Shown here: positions 44,230 to 55,691 of the stretch, piece after piece
Position numbering within the stretch: the first letter of the stretch is position 1
Layout of the letters: each line of letters begins with the position of its first letter
Source of the DNA: Simmondsia chinensis
Taxonomy: Eukaryota > Streptophyta > Magnoliopsida > Caryophyllales > Simmondsiaceae
Direction of reading: 5' to 3'
Assembly: GCA_018398585.1 (NCBI GenBank)
Contig: JAGTTD010000024.1
Location: 11,808,071-11,872,070 of the forward strand
DNA: 64,000 bases
The notes under the pieces: generated by a model
Databases searched by the model: none
What the model was told of the DNA's origin: nothing
What the model saw: only the letters and a program-made list of their open reading frames with translations
Program-made: the position numbers and the translations under genes

Positions 44230-45060
44230 CATTATAATAAACGACTTAAATTGTTGGTGAAATAGGGTAAATGAGTGATCAAAATATATCTCTTGATATG
44301 ATAAAAGTATACACGAGGACAATTAAAGGATTTGGAGTGTTACAAATGATGAACCGAAACAACTCAAAACATAAACAACAAAAGGGAAAGAATGAATCAA
44401 AAAAATTGCGACGCCGTGGAGAACTCCAATGCCTTACTTTATGCCCTCGCAAAGGTACAATGGGATCAATGGCACTCCTACCCGTAGAGTTAACGCGGCG
44501 GCCACCTTAGCAGTGTACTCTGGGGAGGTGGACTAGAGCACCCCTCAACTTGCTCAATAATGGAGAAGCAAAAGAAATATATTTTTGGGAGAAAAAATTA
44601 GAGAAGAAGACGAAGTGCATTGAACAGCCCAACGAAGTGCAGTATTTATAGAAGAAAAACTTGCATGCTAAGGAAAATATTGTGGCCTAAGAATTGAGCT
44701 TCAATAAGGAAACTGATGGATACAAGGTAAAAATCTAGCTTTAGTTAAGGCAATAACGGTTATGGAAAGAGTGGGAGTTGGCACAATCAAAGATGCGTAC
44801 TTGAGCCCAAGCATATGGCCTCAATCCTTAAGACCTGGAGTAAGGATAGGCCTCAAGGTAGCACACTCAAGGTCTATTTGGTCTTTTTGTTTGCTAGGTG
44901 TGTGAATGCGGTTGCCATAAATACAAATCAAACAAACATGCAAAAGGGGACTAGCAGCAACATGGGAGCAAGTCTATTTGCTCTTTTTGTTTGCCAAGTG
45001 TGTAAATATGGGAGCAAGGTCTATTTGTTCTTTTTTGTTTGGTGAATTTGACCCCAGTTT
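44230..45060 (-). repeat. LTR/leader of the copia gag fragment, minus strand
   Basis: Upstream of the gag on the minus strand. A TATAAATACTGC box (minus) lies at about 44640-44652. The part 44400-44500 matches 11990-12110. The far part has a duplicated stretch (GTCTATTTG.TCTTTTTGTTTGC at 44872 and 44970). Outer boundary not fixed. Confidence 0.45.
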
Positions 45061-45071
45061 GCAATTAACTT

Positions 45072-45440
45072 GTGGATTCGCTTATGCTCCAATTAAGCAG
45101 ACTTTTATATTTTTGTGGATTTTTTATATATATGTTTGACGGAAAATTAAAAGGATATGGATCTAATTCAAGTGGCACTTATAATAACGGAGCAAAGCCC
45201 ACATACGCCTTTCCTCTACACTTAAAAGTTAGGAAATTGGGTGGGGAAAAACTCAAGAGTTTAGCAGTCCACTTACAAGCCCAAGTCAATCAGATTCTTA
45301 GGCTTGACATCTTTACTTGTGATAACTCAAATGAGTTAAAGTTTGATAAGATTAAGATGGAGCAAACTATATCTGTGTTACTGGATGAATACAAACGCAA
45401 TCAAGGTCAAGCCTTGGCCATCAAAGCCCTTAAACACTAA
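45072..45440 (+). CDS. Unidentified 122-codon open frame
   Basis: Reads an N-terminal hydrophobic stretch (LLYFCGFFIYMF) and then a more protein-like part: AFPLHLKVRKLGGEKLKSLA, NQILRLDIFTCDN, KMEQTISVLLDEYKRN. I do not recognise the family. The last 100 residues have a helical, amphipathic look. A 35-bp piece just after its end (CAATCAAGGTCAGCCTTGAC) repeats sequence within it. It lies between LTR relics, so a captured gene exon or chance frame are both possible. Confidence 0.25.
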   Translation: MDSLMLQLSRLLYFCGFFIYMFDGKLKGYGSNSSGTYNNGAKPTYAFPLHLKVRKLGGEKLKSLAVHLQAQVNQILRLDIFTCDNSNELKFDKIKMEQTISVLLDEYKRNQGQALAIKALKH

Positions 45441-46639
45441 CACAAACCTAAGTTTACCTGACTTATTAAGTAGTGACACCAATGTAAAGACCAACACAAT
45501 CAAGGTCAGCCTTGACTGTCAAAGTCTTAAACCCGCCTCAATTATCAACTCGTCGATTGTGGGAACGGATTAAAACAGAGAGTTCATACCTGAAACCCAA
45601 AGAACCGTATTACTTTGAAGAAAGCACGTACAGGGAAAATCTAAGTTATGCTATGCTAAGCTAGGCTAATTTATGTTATTCCTAGGTAAAAGGCACAAGC
45701 GTGGTATAAAGAAACTTGAAAAAGTTTTTATGGTGATGCTAGAGACTTTACAATAATAATAATATCTCTTATTTATAGAAAATGGAAATAACTGATGCAT
45801 CCTGATTCCCTGACATTTCCTTCCCACGTCTACCTCAAAGCTCCTTTGCCGCATTGAATGAGCAATGAACGTGCCCCGAATTTGTGTGCTCGAGCATTTT
45901 TCTTGAAGCCCCACATCCGCATATATTGCTAGAGTTCCATCTAGATGCCCCACGTTCTGTTAGATAGGCTTGAGGCTCATGCATCTGGAATTGCACTTCA
46001 AATAACTACCTCGAGATTCAGAACAACCTATCTTGTAGCCTTCTGAGAAGTTCCTCGAGCTCAACCCTCTTTTACCCCTTCAACAACCTCGAGTGGCGGA
46101 TATCTATTAAAGGGTTTAAACTCCTCAAGCAACTAGGTTCGAGACGCCATTGTCTTAACATCTAAAGGCCTTGCATCCCTCGAGGATGGCCTTACGTGAT
46201 AAGCATGTGATGTTTTGCTTTAAAACGATGTCGTCCCAACTCCCTCGAGTTGGGGGTGTAAACAAGGTAAACTAGGAAAGACAACTCAAGCTTGAGCCAA
46301 AGGCCTTGAGCATTGACGAACGACAAGAACCCAACTCGAGTTCATTTACGACAAATTAAATAAATATGATAATCATAAAAATAAAATTTCGGGTTAGAAA
46401 TAGTCCACAACACAATGCAACGCAATAGCCGGTGGGTCCGGCCTGGTGCGACTGACTGGACAGGACGCACGTGTTCACGTGCACCCTGTCATGCCCACTC
46501 TAGGCTCATAAGACTTGACCACGTATAATGACAATGTTGTATTTAAACAAGACTTTCCACCTCTAGTTTTCCGATGTGTGATGGAGTTGGTTTTACAAGT
46601 TTATCAAATTGAAGCACAGTAGCCCCAAATTCGAACACC
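45441..46639 (-). other. LTR-like noncoding DNA with clustered CTCGAG
   Basis: No coding signal. A TATAAATAAGAG string (minus) near 45765 and a GC-richer leader suggest an LTR read on the minus strand. Seven CTCGAG palindromes occur between 45889 and 46340. Boundaries not determined. Confidence 0.4.
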
Positions 46640-46645
46640 CCTCAA

Positions 46646-47236
46646 TCAAAGCAGGAGGATACTGAATGCAAATATTGTACTTGAACTGAAGAAAAAGATG
46701 ATGAGGAAGACTCTTGCTAAAATATCATGAGTCTGTTGAGAAGAAGGAACATGAAGCACCCGAACAAGGCCTATATGAAGACGCCCACGAAAAAAGTGAA
46801 TATCGATCTCGACATGCTTGGTGTGGATATGTTGCAACGGATAAGTAGACAAGTAAGTGGTAGAAATATGCTCATAGTATTTTGAAGTAGCCTTGGGAAG
46901 AAAAATGTCTAATTCTGTAAGAAGCAACCGCAACTAACAATACTCAAAAATAGCATTAGCAACACCAAGATACTCAACTTCTACACTGCATCGAGAGACA
47001 GTGAGTTATTGTTTGGAGGGCCATGGTACAATGTTACTACCAAGGAACACACAAAAACTGAATGTAGAGCAATGAGTATCAGGATAACTAGCCAAGTCTA
47101 CATTTTGATAGGCTATAAGCTGATTAGTGTTGGAGGGAGAAATGGTGAGACCATTATTTGAAGTATCTTTGATATAATGAAGAATGTGCTCATAGCAACC
47201 TAGTGAGAATGGCATGGGGAATTCGTAAACAAACAT
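46646..47236 (-). pseudogene. RNase H of copia 2
   Basis: 47236-47006 reads GCYEHILHYIKDTSNNGLTI and LIAYQNVDLASYPDTHCST. 46933-46646 reads LRLLLTELDIFLPKATS, STTYLSTYPLQHIHTKHVEI, and VLHVPSSQQTHDILARVF. The domain is recognisable to its end; a stop/frame break near 46940-47005. Confidence 0.8.
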
Positions 47237-48010
47237 ATTTGTTGAACAACATAAGAGATGTCAGGGTGAGTGAAAGTAAGATACTGCAAGGCACCAACTA
47301 CACTGCGATATATAAAGGGATCAGATAAGAGTTCACCATCTTCACTAGAGAGCTTGGACTTAAAATTTGTAGGTGTCGTTACAGGCTTACATTCCAACAT
47401 ATTGCTTTTATCAAGAAGATTGTGAGCTTATTTGGCTTGAGAGAGAAAAGGACCATGAGAGGAATGAGTAATAGAAATCCCAAGGAAATAATTAGGATGA
47501 CCCAAGTCTGTCATGTCAAACATATATTGTAAGTCATTCAACAAGGCATGAAGTAAAGTAGAACATGAGGTGGTAAGAACAATATCATCCACATATACCA
47601 ATAAGATAGCCATATTAATGCCTTTACGTCATATAAATAATTAGGAGTCAGACTTAAAGCGAGACAAAAAGGAGGCAAACTGATTGTATAATGCACGTGG
47701 AGCTTTCTTGAGGGCATATAACAATTTATTAAGCTTACACACATGATAAGGATGTCGGAATTCACAAACCTTGGTGGTTGCTTCACGTAAACTTCCTCAG
47801 TTAAGTGACCATTAAGAATTTGACATCAAGCTGATGAATAGGACAATGATGCAAAGTAGCAATAGCTAAGACAATGCGAACAGTAGCAGGCTTGACAACA
47901 GGACTAAAAGTTTCATCATAATTAATGCCATACCTTTGAGCAAAGTCTTGAGCTACCAATTTGGCCTTATAGAGCTTGCACCCATAGGAGTTTGCTTAAC
48001 ACGAAAAACC
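47237..48010 (-). pseudogene. Reverse transcriptase of copia 2
   Basis: Near 47990 it reads ..KWVFRVK-like text; near 47740-47690 KLNKLLYALKKAPRALYNQF; then 47613-47428 ILLVYVDDIVLTTS with the YVDD catalytic motif; then 47400-47200 KPVTTPTNFKSKLSSEDGEL and GALQYLTFTHPDISYVVQQ. Several stops. Confidence 0.85.
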
Positions 48011-48618
48011 CACTTGGCACCAATAACAATGGCAATGTCTGGTTGAGGAACAAGTGTCCACGTGTTATTCCTTAAAAGCACATTATACTTATCGAGCATG
48101 GAATCCCACTAATGATCATCATTTAGAGCCTCCTTATAGAATATGGAATATCTTGTATAGCACAATGAGAAATCATAGAAGGCTTGAGTGAAGGCTTAAT
48201 AATACCAGCTTTTAACGAGTCACCATTGGATGACAAGATGTGAACATGGGATCAAGAGATTGTTGTGGGTTCAACGAGCTGGCGGATGCTTACATGGGTG
48301 GGTCAGTGGAACTAGTGGGCGTCTAGCATGGCATGAGATGTGGTGACCTAGTAGGGATGGGTAAGCCACCATCACTTTTGTTGATCAAATGAGAGGCATC
48401 AAAACCAAAACTGGCGGTGAGAGGAGCGGTGGTAGATGTGAGACTACCGGTCTAGGAAAAGGACTCGTGCCTAAAGGATGTCGAAACACCTCATGCAGTA
48501 GCATGATATTATTATGAGCGATTGTTCCAAGCCTTGCAAATGGAAAATCTACTTCATCGATAATAACATGCCTAGGTATAATAATTTTGTTATTGACAAT
48601 TGCTAGACATTTATATCC

Positions 48619-49235
48619 TTATGGTTTGATGAGTAGCCCAAAAATACACATAAGGACGAATGGGGGCTCATTTATGTGGAGCGTGGCACTACAATTGAGG
48701 ACAAGCGCACATCCAAAAACACGTAAGTGATTAGTGGCCTTCTTTTTATGTAATCTTGGAAATGGAATCGCTTTCTTAATGGAAGTAGAAGGAAAAAGAT
48801 TAATGGTGTGAGTGGTGACAAGAACTGCCTCAACCCATAATTTTAACTGAAATAAGAGAGCACACATCATGTTACAAACGATCTTATGCATACATTCAAC
48901 CTTTCCATTTTGTTGAGTAGTGTGAGGACAAGATACCCTGCTAAGAATGCCTCTTGCAACAAAGAGAGGATTAAATTCATGATTAATATACTCAGTCCCA
49001 TTATCATACTAAAACTATTTAATCTCTATCACCAACTGTTTTGTATAATATTGCGAAACTGAACAAACAAATCAAGCATCTTAGATTTTGCGCGTATAGG
49101 GTAAATCCATACATAATGATAATAATCATCCAAAAGAAGCAAATAATACTTGCAGCCACTAAAGCTCAAAACAGGAGATGTTCGTACATCCGAATGGATG
49201 ATATGAAAAGGCTTAAAAGTACTTGACATTGACAT
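48619..49235 (-). pseudogene. Integrase of copia 2
   Basis: 49235-49029 carries PFHIIHSDVRTSPVLSFSGC and YLLLLDDYYHYVWIYPI, with the first catalytic Asp in IHSDV. 48891-48619 carries the C-terminal core (FQLKLWVEAVLVTTHTINLF, NHLRVFGCALV). Stops occur between the two parts. Confidence 0.8.
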
Positions 49236-49689
49236 CTAAAAAGATAAATGATTATACTTGTCTAATTGGCAAGCAAGAAAAATACTAGTCTTTGAAGTAA
49301 AAGTGGAACATGAAATAAATTTTTGTTTGACCAATGATGACGAAACTGTTGCCCAGGATGACCAAGACAACAATGGCAAAGGGACTTGTTGCCGAAACAT
49401 ATGTGGGAGACAACTTAGGAACTTACAAAAGAGGCCTCATACTAACACAACAAATTAATGTAGATACCGTCTTAGGATTTTTAGTGGAAAAACCACCCAA
49501 ATCAGATTTTAAAAGGCAATGATTATCACGAAAAAATTGAAGAACAAACAATAAATTGGTGGAAATACCAGGAATATAAAGGACATTATGTAAGTTGAAA
49601 TGACCAACAAGAGTACTATAGAAACCAAAACTAACTCTAGCAATTGGTAAGAAGCACCGTGATCGACCAAAATATTATCAAGACCGTGA

Positions 49690-49990
49690 TAAGGGATAAA
49701 AGATGTGAGAAGACCTAGGTTATTAGTCATATGGGACGATGCACCACTATCTATTATCTAGGGGGAATCAAGCATAGGAAATGAATATGCAGTTAGGGAT
49801 TGGGGGATAGATTGAGAAGATGCAAATCTTGAATTGGAATTATAGCTACTAGCATAAGTATTATTTGTAGGATGAGATTGTGGATTAGAAAACATATTAC
49901 CACCATAAGAAGATGCACCAAAATAGAGTGGCCAATGTTGCAAAACAGGATGATACATCAGAGTGATGGGCCACGAACCTTGTCAATGAT
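49690..49990 (-). pseudogene. gag C terminus and protease start of copia 2
   Basis: Minus strand from about 49990: CYRPPHH region, then an Asn/Ser-rich linker (YGGNMFSNPQSHPTNNTYAS), then a TAG and IIDSGASSHMTNNLG, the D-S-G protease active site of Tork/Retrofit-like copia elements. Confidence 0.75.
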
Positions 49991-50407
49991 GTGGAGGACG
50001 ATAGCAACTGTAAAAACGAAAGTTAATGTAGCGAAATTGGGTAAAGAGCTAGGGTTTGCCTTATCCAATAAAGTGCAAATTGATCTTTGATAATCGTTGA
50101 AGTTTTAGTTTGACTACCAAGTCCAACTTATTTTCTTTTATTTGACTACGAAATCAATAAGGTGTTTGAAGAGAGAGAGCGAGAGAGAGAGAGAGAGAGG
50201 AGAGAGGAAGTGAGGTAAGTAAAATTGATATATATATGTATATATATATAAGCACAGGCGATGACAGGTTTTCACGATTGATAGGAGATTGGTGAAAAAT
50301 GGTGAGGAGTGGCAGAGTAGGGTTATGGCAGCGGAAGGTAGGGTTTCATGGGTGGCTAGGGTGTTTCTTTTGCTTGGAAGAAAGAAAAATACAAGAGGCT
50401 TAATATA

Positions 50408-50419
50408 GTTCTGATACCA
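50408..50419 (-). promoter_or_regulatory. Primer binding site of copia 2
   Basis: Minus strand TGGTATCAGAAC directly next to the LTR end (TGTAAAATAAT on plus at 50420). Confidence 0.8.
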
Positions 50420-50536
50420 TGTAAAATAATAAAGAGCCCACTAAACATTGGTGCCCTCTCGTATATTTACAGTAGAGGAGTACAAGACATCATGAGCATC
50501 AATATTGCGAATTTATAATAATTATCGAAAAAAAAA
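50420..50536 (-). repeat. 5' LTR remnant of copia 2
   Basis: Only about 115 bp of LTR sequence before the DNA changes character at the A-run near 50530. The usual LTR length would be longer, so it is truncated. Confidence 0.5.
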
Positions 50537-52199
50537 TGTTATGATGCTTAATCCATTTTTGTGGATATTTACATACCATTAAGAAGATGTATCATATAAC
50601 ATAAAAAAAGGGCTGTATTTTTTTTGGTTACCGGTTAACTAGCATAACCGAACCAAATTACCAAAAGTCGGTTAATCAGTCTTTTCATTTACGGTAACGA
50701 TTATAAATTTTTTAGTTTTTTGGTTACAGTTAATCAAATCGAAATACTTTTCTGTATGGCTTACTGAACCAAGAACACCAGTAGCAGAATCCTTTTTATC
50801 ACTATTATCCTGAAATCTATAAATTACAAAATCTAGGTGAAACCTATATGCTGGTTTGTAACATTGTATTTTTGATTGATTGTGGAAATACCCAGTTGAT
50901 GCATTATTATGAATGACAGTGGATGAGGTTGCAATTGGGTTTGCCTTCATCTGGATCCAATCCAGAAAAAATCAACCCAACTTAGATGCATGAAAAAATT
51001 AATTTTTTCATAAAAATTCAATCCAAAGCCACTCGGGTGAAACGAATATCCGATCCAAATCCATAACCCATTTAAATTTTAGAACAAACTAATACTACAA
51101 TCTAATATTAATATAACAATAACAATGCAATAACAATAGCTTAAAATCTAATATTTGGACAGATTGCTATACCTTTTTACTTTTTTCATTTAACAACAAC
51201 AACAACAACAATAACAACAACAATAATAATAATACAATATTATGAAATTGTTCAAAATGTCTAACCACTAATCTTTGCATAGGAATTTGTTACAATATGG
51301 TCTTTAAAAAATATTGTAATACTAAAATAAGCTTCAAAATATTGGCATATTAATTGTTGGAATGTGGTTTGACATGTTAAAGACTCAAGATTTAATAATT
51401 TGAAATTTTATCATACGATAAACATAATTTCGGATCGGAATTGGATTGGTTTGAGTTAATTTTGATGCCACCCAAATCCCACCCAACCCAAAACCCATCT
51501 ATCAACTTTCAAATTCAAATTTATTTAAAACTAATTTTATACATCCAAAGGTATCATAAGCATCCAACAGATTGGGATGCAATTGTAATCCTTAATTATT
51601 ACCGTTGCTTTACATTCATCTCTTTCGAGAAAAATCCATAACTTCAATTTGGTGTCAATTCATTTTTATCACTAGTTTAGAAGTCACATGTACATCTCCC
51701 GCTAAGATGTCATCTCTATGAGAAATCATATAATTGTATTGACACTAATGGTAATTTGAGTGCAAAGGACCCTCTATATAGGCAAAACTAGGAGTGCTAG
51801 TTATGCCAAATACCCTTGAGTGTAGTTGACCTTAGAGGTACAATAGTAAAAGCTTAATGTGACCATAGTTTCCTCGATTACTAGTGCCATCTAATGGGCC
51901 TACTCAAGCTAAGCAAGACGGAGTCACGCGAAGATCATACTTTTGTTGGAGGAATCTGTTAAAAAAGAGTCTTTTGGTGAAGATGTTGGCTACTTACTTC
52001 GTGGTTGGCATTATGAATTTGGCAGTGTGCTTATTAATTATGTTTGAGTTATACTTGAGGCCAGGTTCGTTAAAATGAGCTACACTCAAGATTTAGCTAC
52101 TCGCTTGACCTAATATTTCTTGCAAGACAAATAAGCTAGCTTAACACGAGTAAAGGAAGCATATTCTATCACTATTCTAGAGAGGAAGAGAAAGGCATG
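50537..52199. other. Intergenic: MITE-like pieces, microsatellite, copia remnant
   Basis: 50617-50760 has GGTTACCGGTTAACTAGCA and CCGAACC words of a hAT-like family. 50930-51540 has two facing GGATCCAATCC / GGATCGGAATTGGATTGG stretches with ACCCAACCC words, probably another such element. On the minus strand 51880-51990 reads VANIFTKRLFFNRFLQQK, the end of a copia RNase H. No intact gene. Confidence 0.4.
51193..51234 (+). repeat. (AAC)n/(AAT)n microsatellite
   Basis: AACAACAACAACAACAATAA continuing with ACAACAACAATAATAATAAT. Confidence 0.9.
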
Positions 52200-52782
52200 A
52201 GGTTGAGGAGTGATGAGTATAAAAACCACACCCGGGTGGTACTGGGGCCAGAGGCCTCTACCGTCCCCTTCTGGGTCATGCCCAGGGCAGTACCGAGGCC
52301 AGAGGCCTCTACCGTCCCCTTCGTGGTTACACCCAGGGCAATACCGAGGCCAGAGGACCAGAGGCCTCTACCGTCCCCTTCTGGGTCACGCCCAGGGTGG
52401 TACCGAGGCTAGAGGCCTCTACCGCCCCTTTCGTGGTCACACCCAGGGCGGTACCGAGGCCAGAGGCCTCTACCGTCCCCTTTGTGGTTACACCCAGGGC
52501 GGTACCAAGGCCAGAGGCCTCTACCGTCCCCTTCTTGGTCACACCCAGGCGGTACCGAGGCCAGAGACCTCTACCGTCTCCCTTCCCTGACTAACTCCAA
52601 GCGGTACTAGACCCAGGGGTCACCGCCGCTCCCAGTACCAATGGCAATCAGGCGGTACCCCTTGGGGTTACTTCACACGCGCGCATATCTCCACTATAAA
52701 TATGGGGAGGATTCTCACAAAGAAGGCAAGGAACTTGAGCTTAGTTCTACCCTCAAGAACCCAACCAAAAACTCCATAAACA
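52200..52782 (+). repeat. 5' LTR of element B (left edge approximate)
   Basis: Ends ATAAACA at 52782 before the PBS. U3 holds the 51-bp minisatellite; TATAAATA lies at 52695-52702 and the remaining ~80 bp would be R/U5. A TG near 52198-52210 is the likely start but could not be confirmed without the second LTR. Confidence 0.65.
52248..52611 (+). repeat. 51-bp minisatellite in the LTR, seven copies
   Basis: CCAGAGGCCTCTACCGTCCC recurs (with variants) at 52248, 52299, 52358, 52409, 52460, 52511 and 52561, spaced 51 bp (last 50), with one extra 8-bp stub at 52350. Because 51 is a multiple of three, all frames stay open and give spurious 17-residue repeat proteins. Confidence 0.9.
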
Positions 52783-52784
52783 AT

Positions 52785-52800
52785 AGGTGCCGTCTGTGGG
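52785..52800 (+). promoter_or_regulatory. Primer binding site of element B
   Basis: TAGGTGCCGTCTGTGGG two bases after the LTR end. This G-rich form, unlike the tRNA-Met type of the other elements here, is common in Tat-type gypsy elements. Confidence 0.6.
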
Positions 52801-52822
52801 AAGGGCATTACAAATTTTTCCC

Positions 52823-53760
52823 ATGTCAAACACCAGTCGCCCCACCACTCACGGGGGGGATCACGACCCTGATTACGTAACTCAGGGTCAGTTTGAGCAG
52901 CTTCAACAGCAAATACACCGGCTCTTCTCAGACACACCCGCCAATAACACAGAGTACATTCCAGAACCTGACCAGTCCACCACTGCATCCCCACATGCCC
53001 GAACTCAAAATTTAAGCGGGGCTACCGCCTCCACGCCAAGTGCATGTCTAAATCATACAAGGAGCCGTACCAGAAACTCACTCACCATTCACATCTCGAA
53101 TTCTGTCAGCCCCAGTGGGGAAGGTGAAAATCCCAAACATTGATCCGTTTGACAGAACTCAAGACCCGGAAGATCACTTGGCCAGCTTTATGGAACGGAT
53201 GTATCTACAAGATGTGGGGGAAGACATCTGGTGTAAATGTTTTCCCCCCACCTTGAAGGGGGTCGTACAAAATTGGTTTGCTTCCCTTCCAAATTCTTCT
53301 GTGGATAGCTTCACAGACCTTTCCGAAAGGTTCGCTCGGCACTTCGTTAATAATAAGAGAAGAAGAAGGACGGCGGCGCATCTACTTAAGTTACAACAAC
53401 ATGATGTCGAACCACTGAGGAGTTATGTGAAACGGTTCACGTGAGCCATGATTGATGTTGCCACCTTATCTAATGAAACGGCAATCACCGCTTTTATCAA
53501 TGGGTTGCAGAATTCCAACTTTAAATTCGCCCTGGCAAAGGGACTACCCTCTACCATTGATGAGCTATGGCGGAAAGCCAACAAATACATCCTGGCGGAG
53601 GATGTCATGCAAGTACCGCCCAGGGCTGAAGTGGCTCATGCGTCTTTGGGGTGAAAGGACCACCCCAGGCCGCCCCGGGGTAACATCCAACTGACCAGGA
53701 GGCCCGCGCCCATTTTTAAAGCTCAGAACTAGCAACCTGTACCTTGCCAACTTTTAGAGG
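52823..53760 (+). pseudogene. gag of element B
   Basis: Starts at ATG 52823 (MSNTSRPTTHGGDHDP...). After about 105 codons the reading must shift by one frame near 53120 to continue with KIPNIDPFDRTQDPEDHLAS, WCKCFPPTLKGVVQNWFASL and FARHFVNNKR (retrotransposon gag domain). A TGA at 53442 interrupts LRSYVKRFT / AMIDVATLSNETAITAF. The C terminus to about 53760 is frameshifted. Confidence 0.85.
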
Positions 53761-53873
53761 TAAAAACCAAGGGGCCACCCAAAAACCGGAACTCTGCCCC
53801 ATCTGCTGACAGCAAACCCATATGGTGTTCATACCATTAGGTCTCTACCCATGAAACGGCTAACTACCGGGCT

Positions 53874-54470
53874 TTGGACTTTCACCTCAAGGAGGCCGAG
53901 CGTACTGGCCAATGGGAAGAATATGCAACGCTAAAAAGAATGAGGACTGGGAAAGCTCAAACCACTAACAATGGCGAAAAAGGTCCTGGGAATACGCCAG
54001 CCAAGGTCATTGCTACCATCACCCCAAGGTTTGCTCCCCCCTCATCAAAGGAGGGAAAAAATGTCCCAAAAGGGGGAACGGACGCAGCCTGGAACGCACC
54101 CCAGTGTATCAGCTTCACTAAAGAGGATGCCCAAGGAATAGATGCGCGGCAAGTGGACCCCCTCGTTATTACCGCTGGCATCTGTAAGCACATGGTACAC
54201 AGAATACTGATCGACCAGGGCAGTTTTGCGGACTTTTTATTCTTGGAATGCTACAACAAAATGGGAATACCGCTTAGTACGCTCGTACAAGCACCGTATC
54301 CGGTTGTGGGCTTTACAGGGGCACCCGTTCGGCCACAAGGTAAAATAACGTTGCCCACAGATTTCAGAAATGAGAATGAGTGGCGAACTGTTAAGATAGA
54401 ATTCCTTGTTATTAACACTCCTTCTTCCTATAACGCGATCTTGGGAAGGCCCTCCCTGAACCGTTTATAG
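53874..54470 (+). pseudogene. Retropepsin region of element B
   Basis: 198 open codons. The Lys/Gly-rich linker leads to HRILIDQGSFADFLFLECYN near residues 119-138, where the triad D-T/S-G reads D-Q-G, and to NTPSSYNAILGRPSLNRL at the end, the conserved Tat-type protease C terminus. A TAG at 54468 precedes AVVSTYHLAMKF. Probably inactive because of the changed triad. Confidence 0.8.
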
Positions 54471-54579
54471 GCTGTGGTATCAACCTACCATCTAGCCATG
54501 AAGTTTAAGGCAAATACTGGAGACGTTATGATGATACAAGGAAGGTATGGCGCCTTTTCAGAATATTACCATACTTTCT

Positions 54580-55690
54580 AGGATCTCAATGAAGCCTGTC
54601 CAAAGGACTCTTATCCCCTACCCAAAATAGACAGGCTGGTAGAGTCAACAGCAAGCTGTGAGCTATTCAGTTTCATGGATGCCTTTTCGGGGTACCATCA
54701 TATCCAAATGCATGCGGCCGATGAAGAAAAAACGGCTTTCATCACAGCAGAAGGAACATACTGCTACAAGGTAATGCCGTTCGGGCTAAAGAATGCAGGA
54801 GCCACCTATCAGCGGCTGGTGAACAAGGTCTTTGCCCCATACATAGGGTGCAACATGGAAGTCTATGTGGATGACATGATAGTCAAGTCAAAACATAAGT
54901 TAGATCACGTTTTTGACTTAAGAGAGGCCCCAGAAGCACTCCGAAAATACCGCATGAAGTTGAATCCTGAAAAGTGCTCGCTTACAGTACCAGACGGTAA
55001 GTTCTTGGGCTTCATCGTAAGTTCTCGAGGGATCGAGGCAAATCCTAGAAAGGTGCAGGCCATACTCAACTTGAGGCCTCCACGCTGCCCTAAAGATGTT
55101 CAAAAACTGGCCGGCTGCATGGCTTCGCTCAACCGGTTCATTAGCCGGGCCGCGGAGAAGGCTTTACCATTTTTTAAGGTGCTACGAGGGAAACAACCTT
55201 TCCTCTGGAACGAGGAGTGCGCGCGCGCTTTTGATCAATTAAAGCAGCACTTGGCACACCTCCCTGTAATCACCTCTCCTGAGCCAGACGAGAAGCTGGG
55301 TCTCTACTTGGCCATTTCAGGAAGTGCCACAAGTGCGGTATTGATAGCAGACCGGCAGGGACAGCAGCTCCCAGTCTACTTAGTAAGCTAAACTCTCAAA
55401 GATCCAGAAAAGAGGTATCCTGCTATTGAAAAAACCGCCTTAGCCCTGGTCACTGCGGCACGTCAGCTAAGACCTTATTTTCAATCCCATGAGGTCACGG
55501 TACTCACTAACCTCCCGCTCAAGAAGTTGCTCTCAAAGTTGGATTGCTCAGGGCGAATGCTTAAGTGGGCGGTTGAGCTTTCTGAGTATGACATACGCTA
55601 TCAACCTCGTAGAGCTATCAAGGCCCAAGCTTTAGCTGACTTCTTGATAAAATGCGACTTTAGAATAGAAGTACCCGAGTTGACAGAAAC
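54580..55690 (+). pseudogene. Reverse transcriptase and RNase H of element B, N-terminal deletion
   Basis: Starts abruptly with DLNEACPKDSYPLPKIDRLV, in the second third of the usual RT. The fingers with the (L/I)VVLVKK..GKWR block are missing. The remaining parts are normal: FMDAFSGYHHIQMH, VMPFGLKNAGATYQRLVNKV, MEVYVDDMIVKS (YVDD near 54865). A TAA at 55389 falls between the RT connection and the RNase H text DPEKRYPAIEKTALALVTAA. Confidence 0.85.
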
Positions 55691-55691
55691 T

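Larger units (their letters stand above)
46640..50536 (-). mobile_element. Ty1/copia element 2, decayed, gag mostly lost
   Basis: Minus-strand order: LTR end (50420), PBS, leader, gag C terminus, protease, integrase, RT, RNase H. Only ~430 bp separate the PBS from the gag C terminus, so most of gag is deleted. The expected 3' LTR was not found below 46640. Confidence 0.85.

Noticed and set aside
52197..52594. Frames with 17-residue repeats on both strands
   Set aside because: 51-bp minisatellite keeps all frames open; it lies in an LTR U3 upstream of the TATA box.
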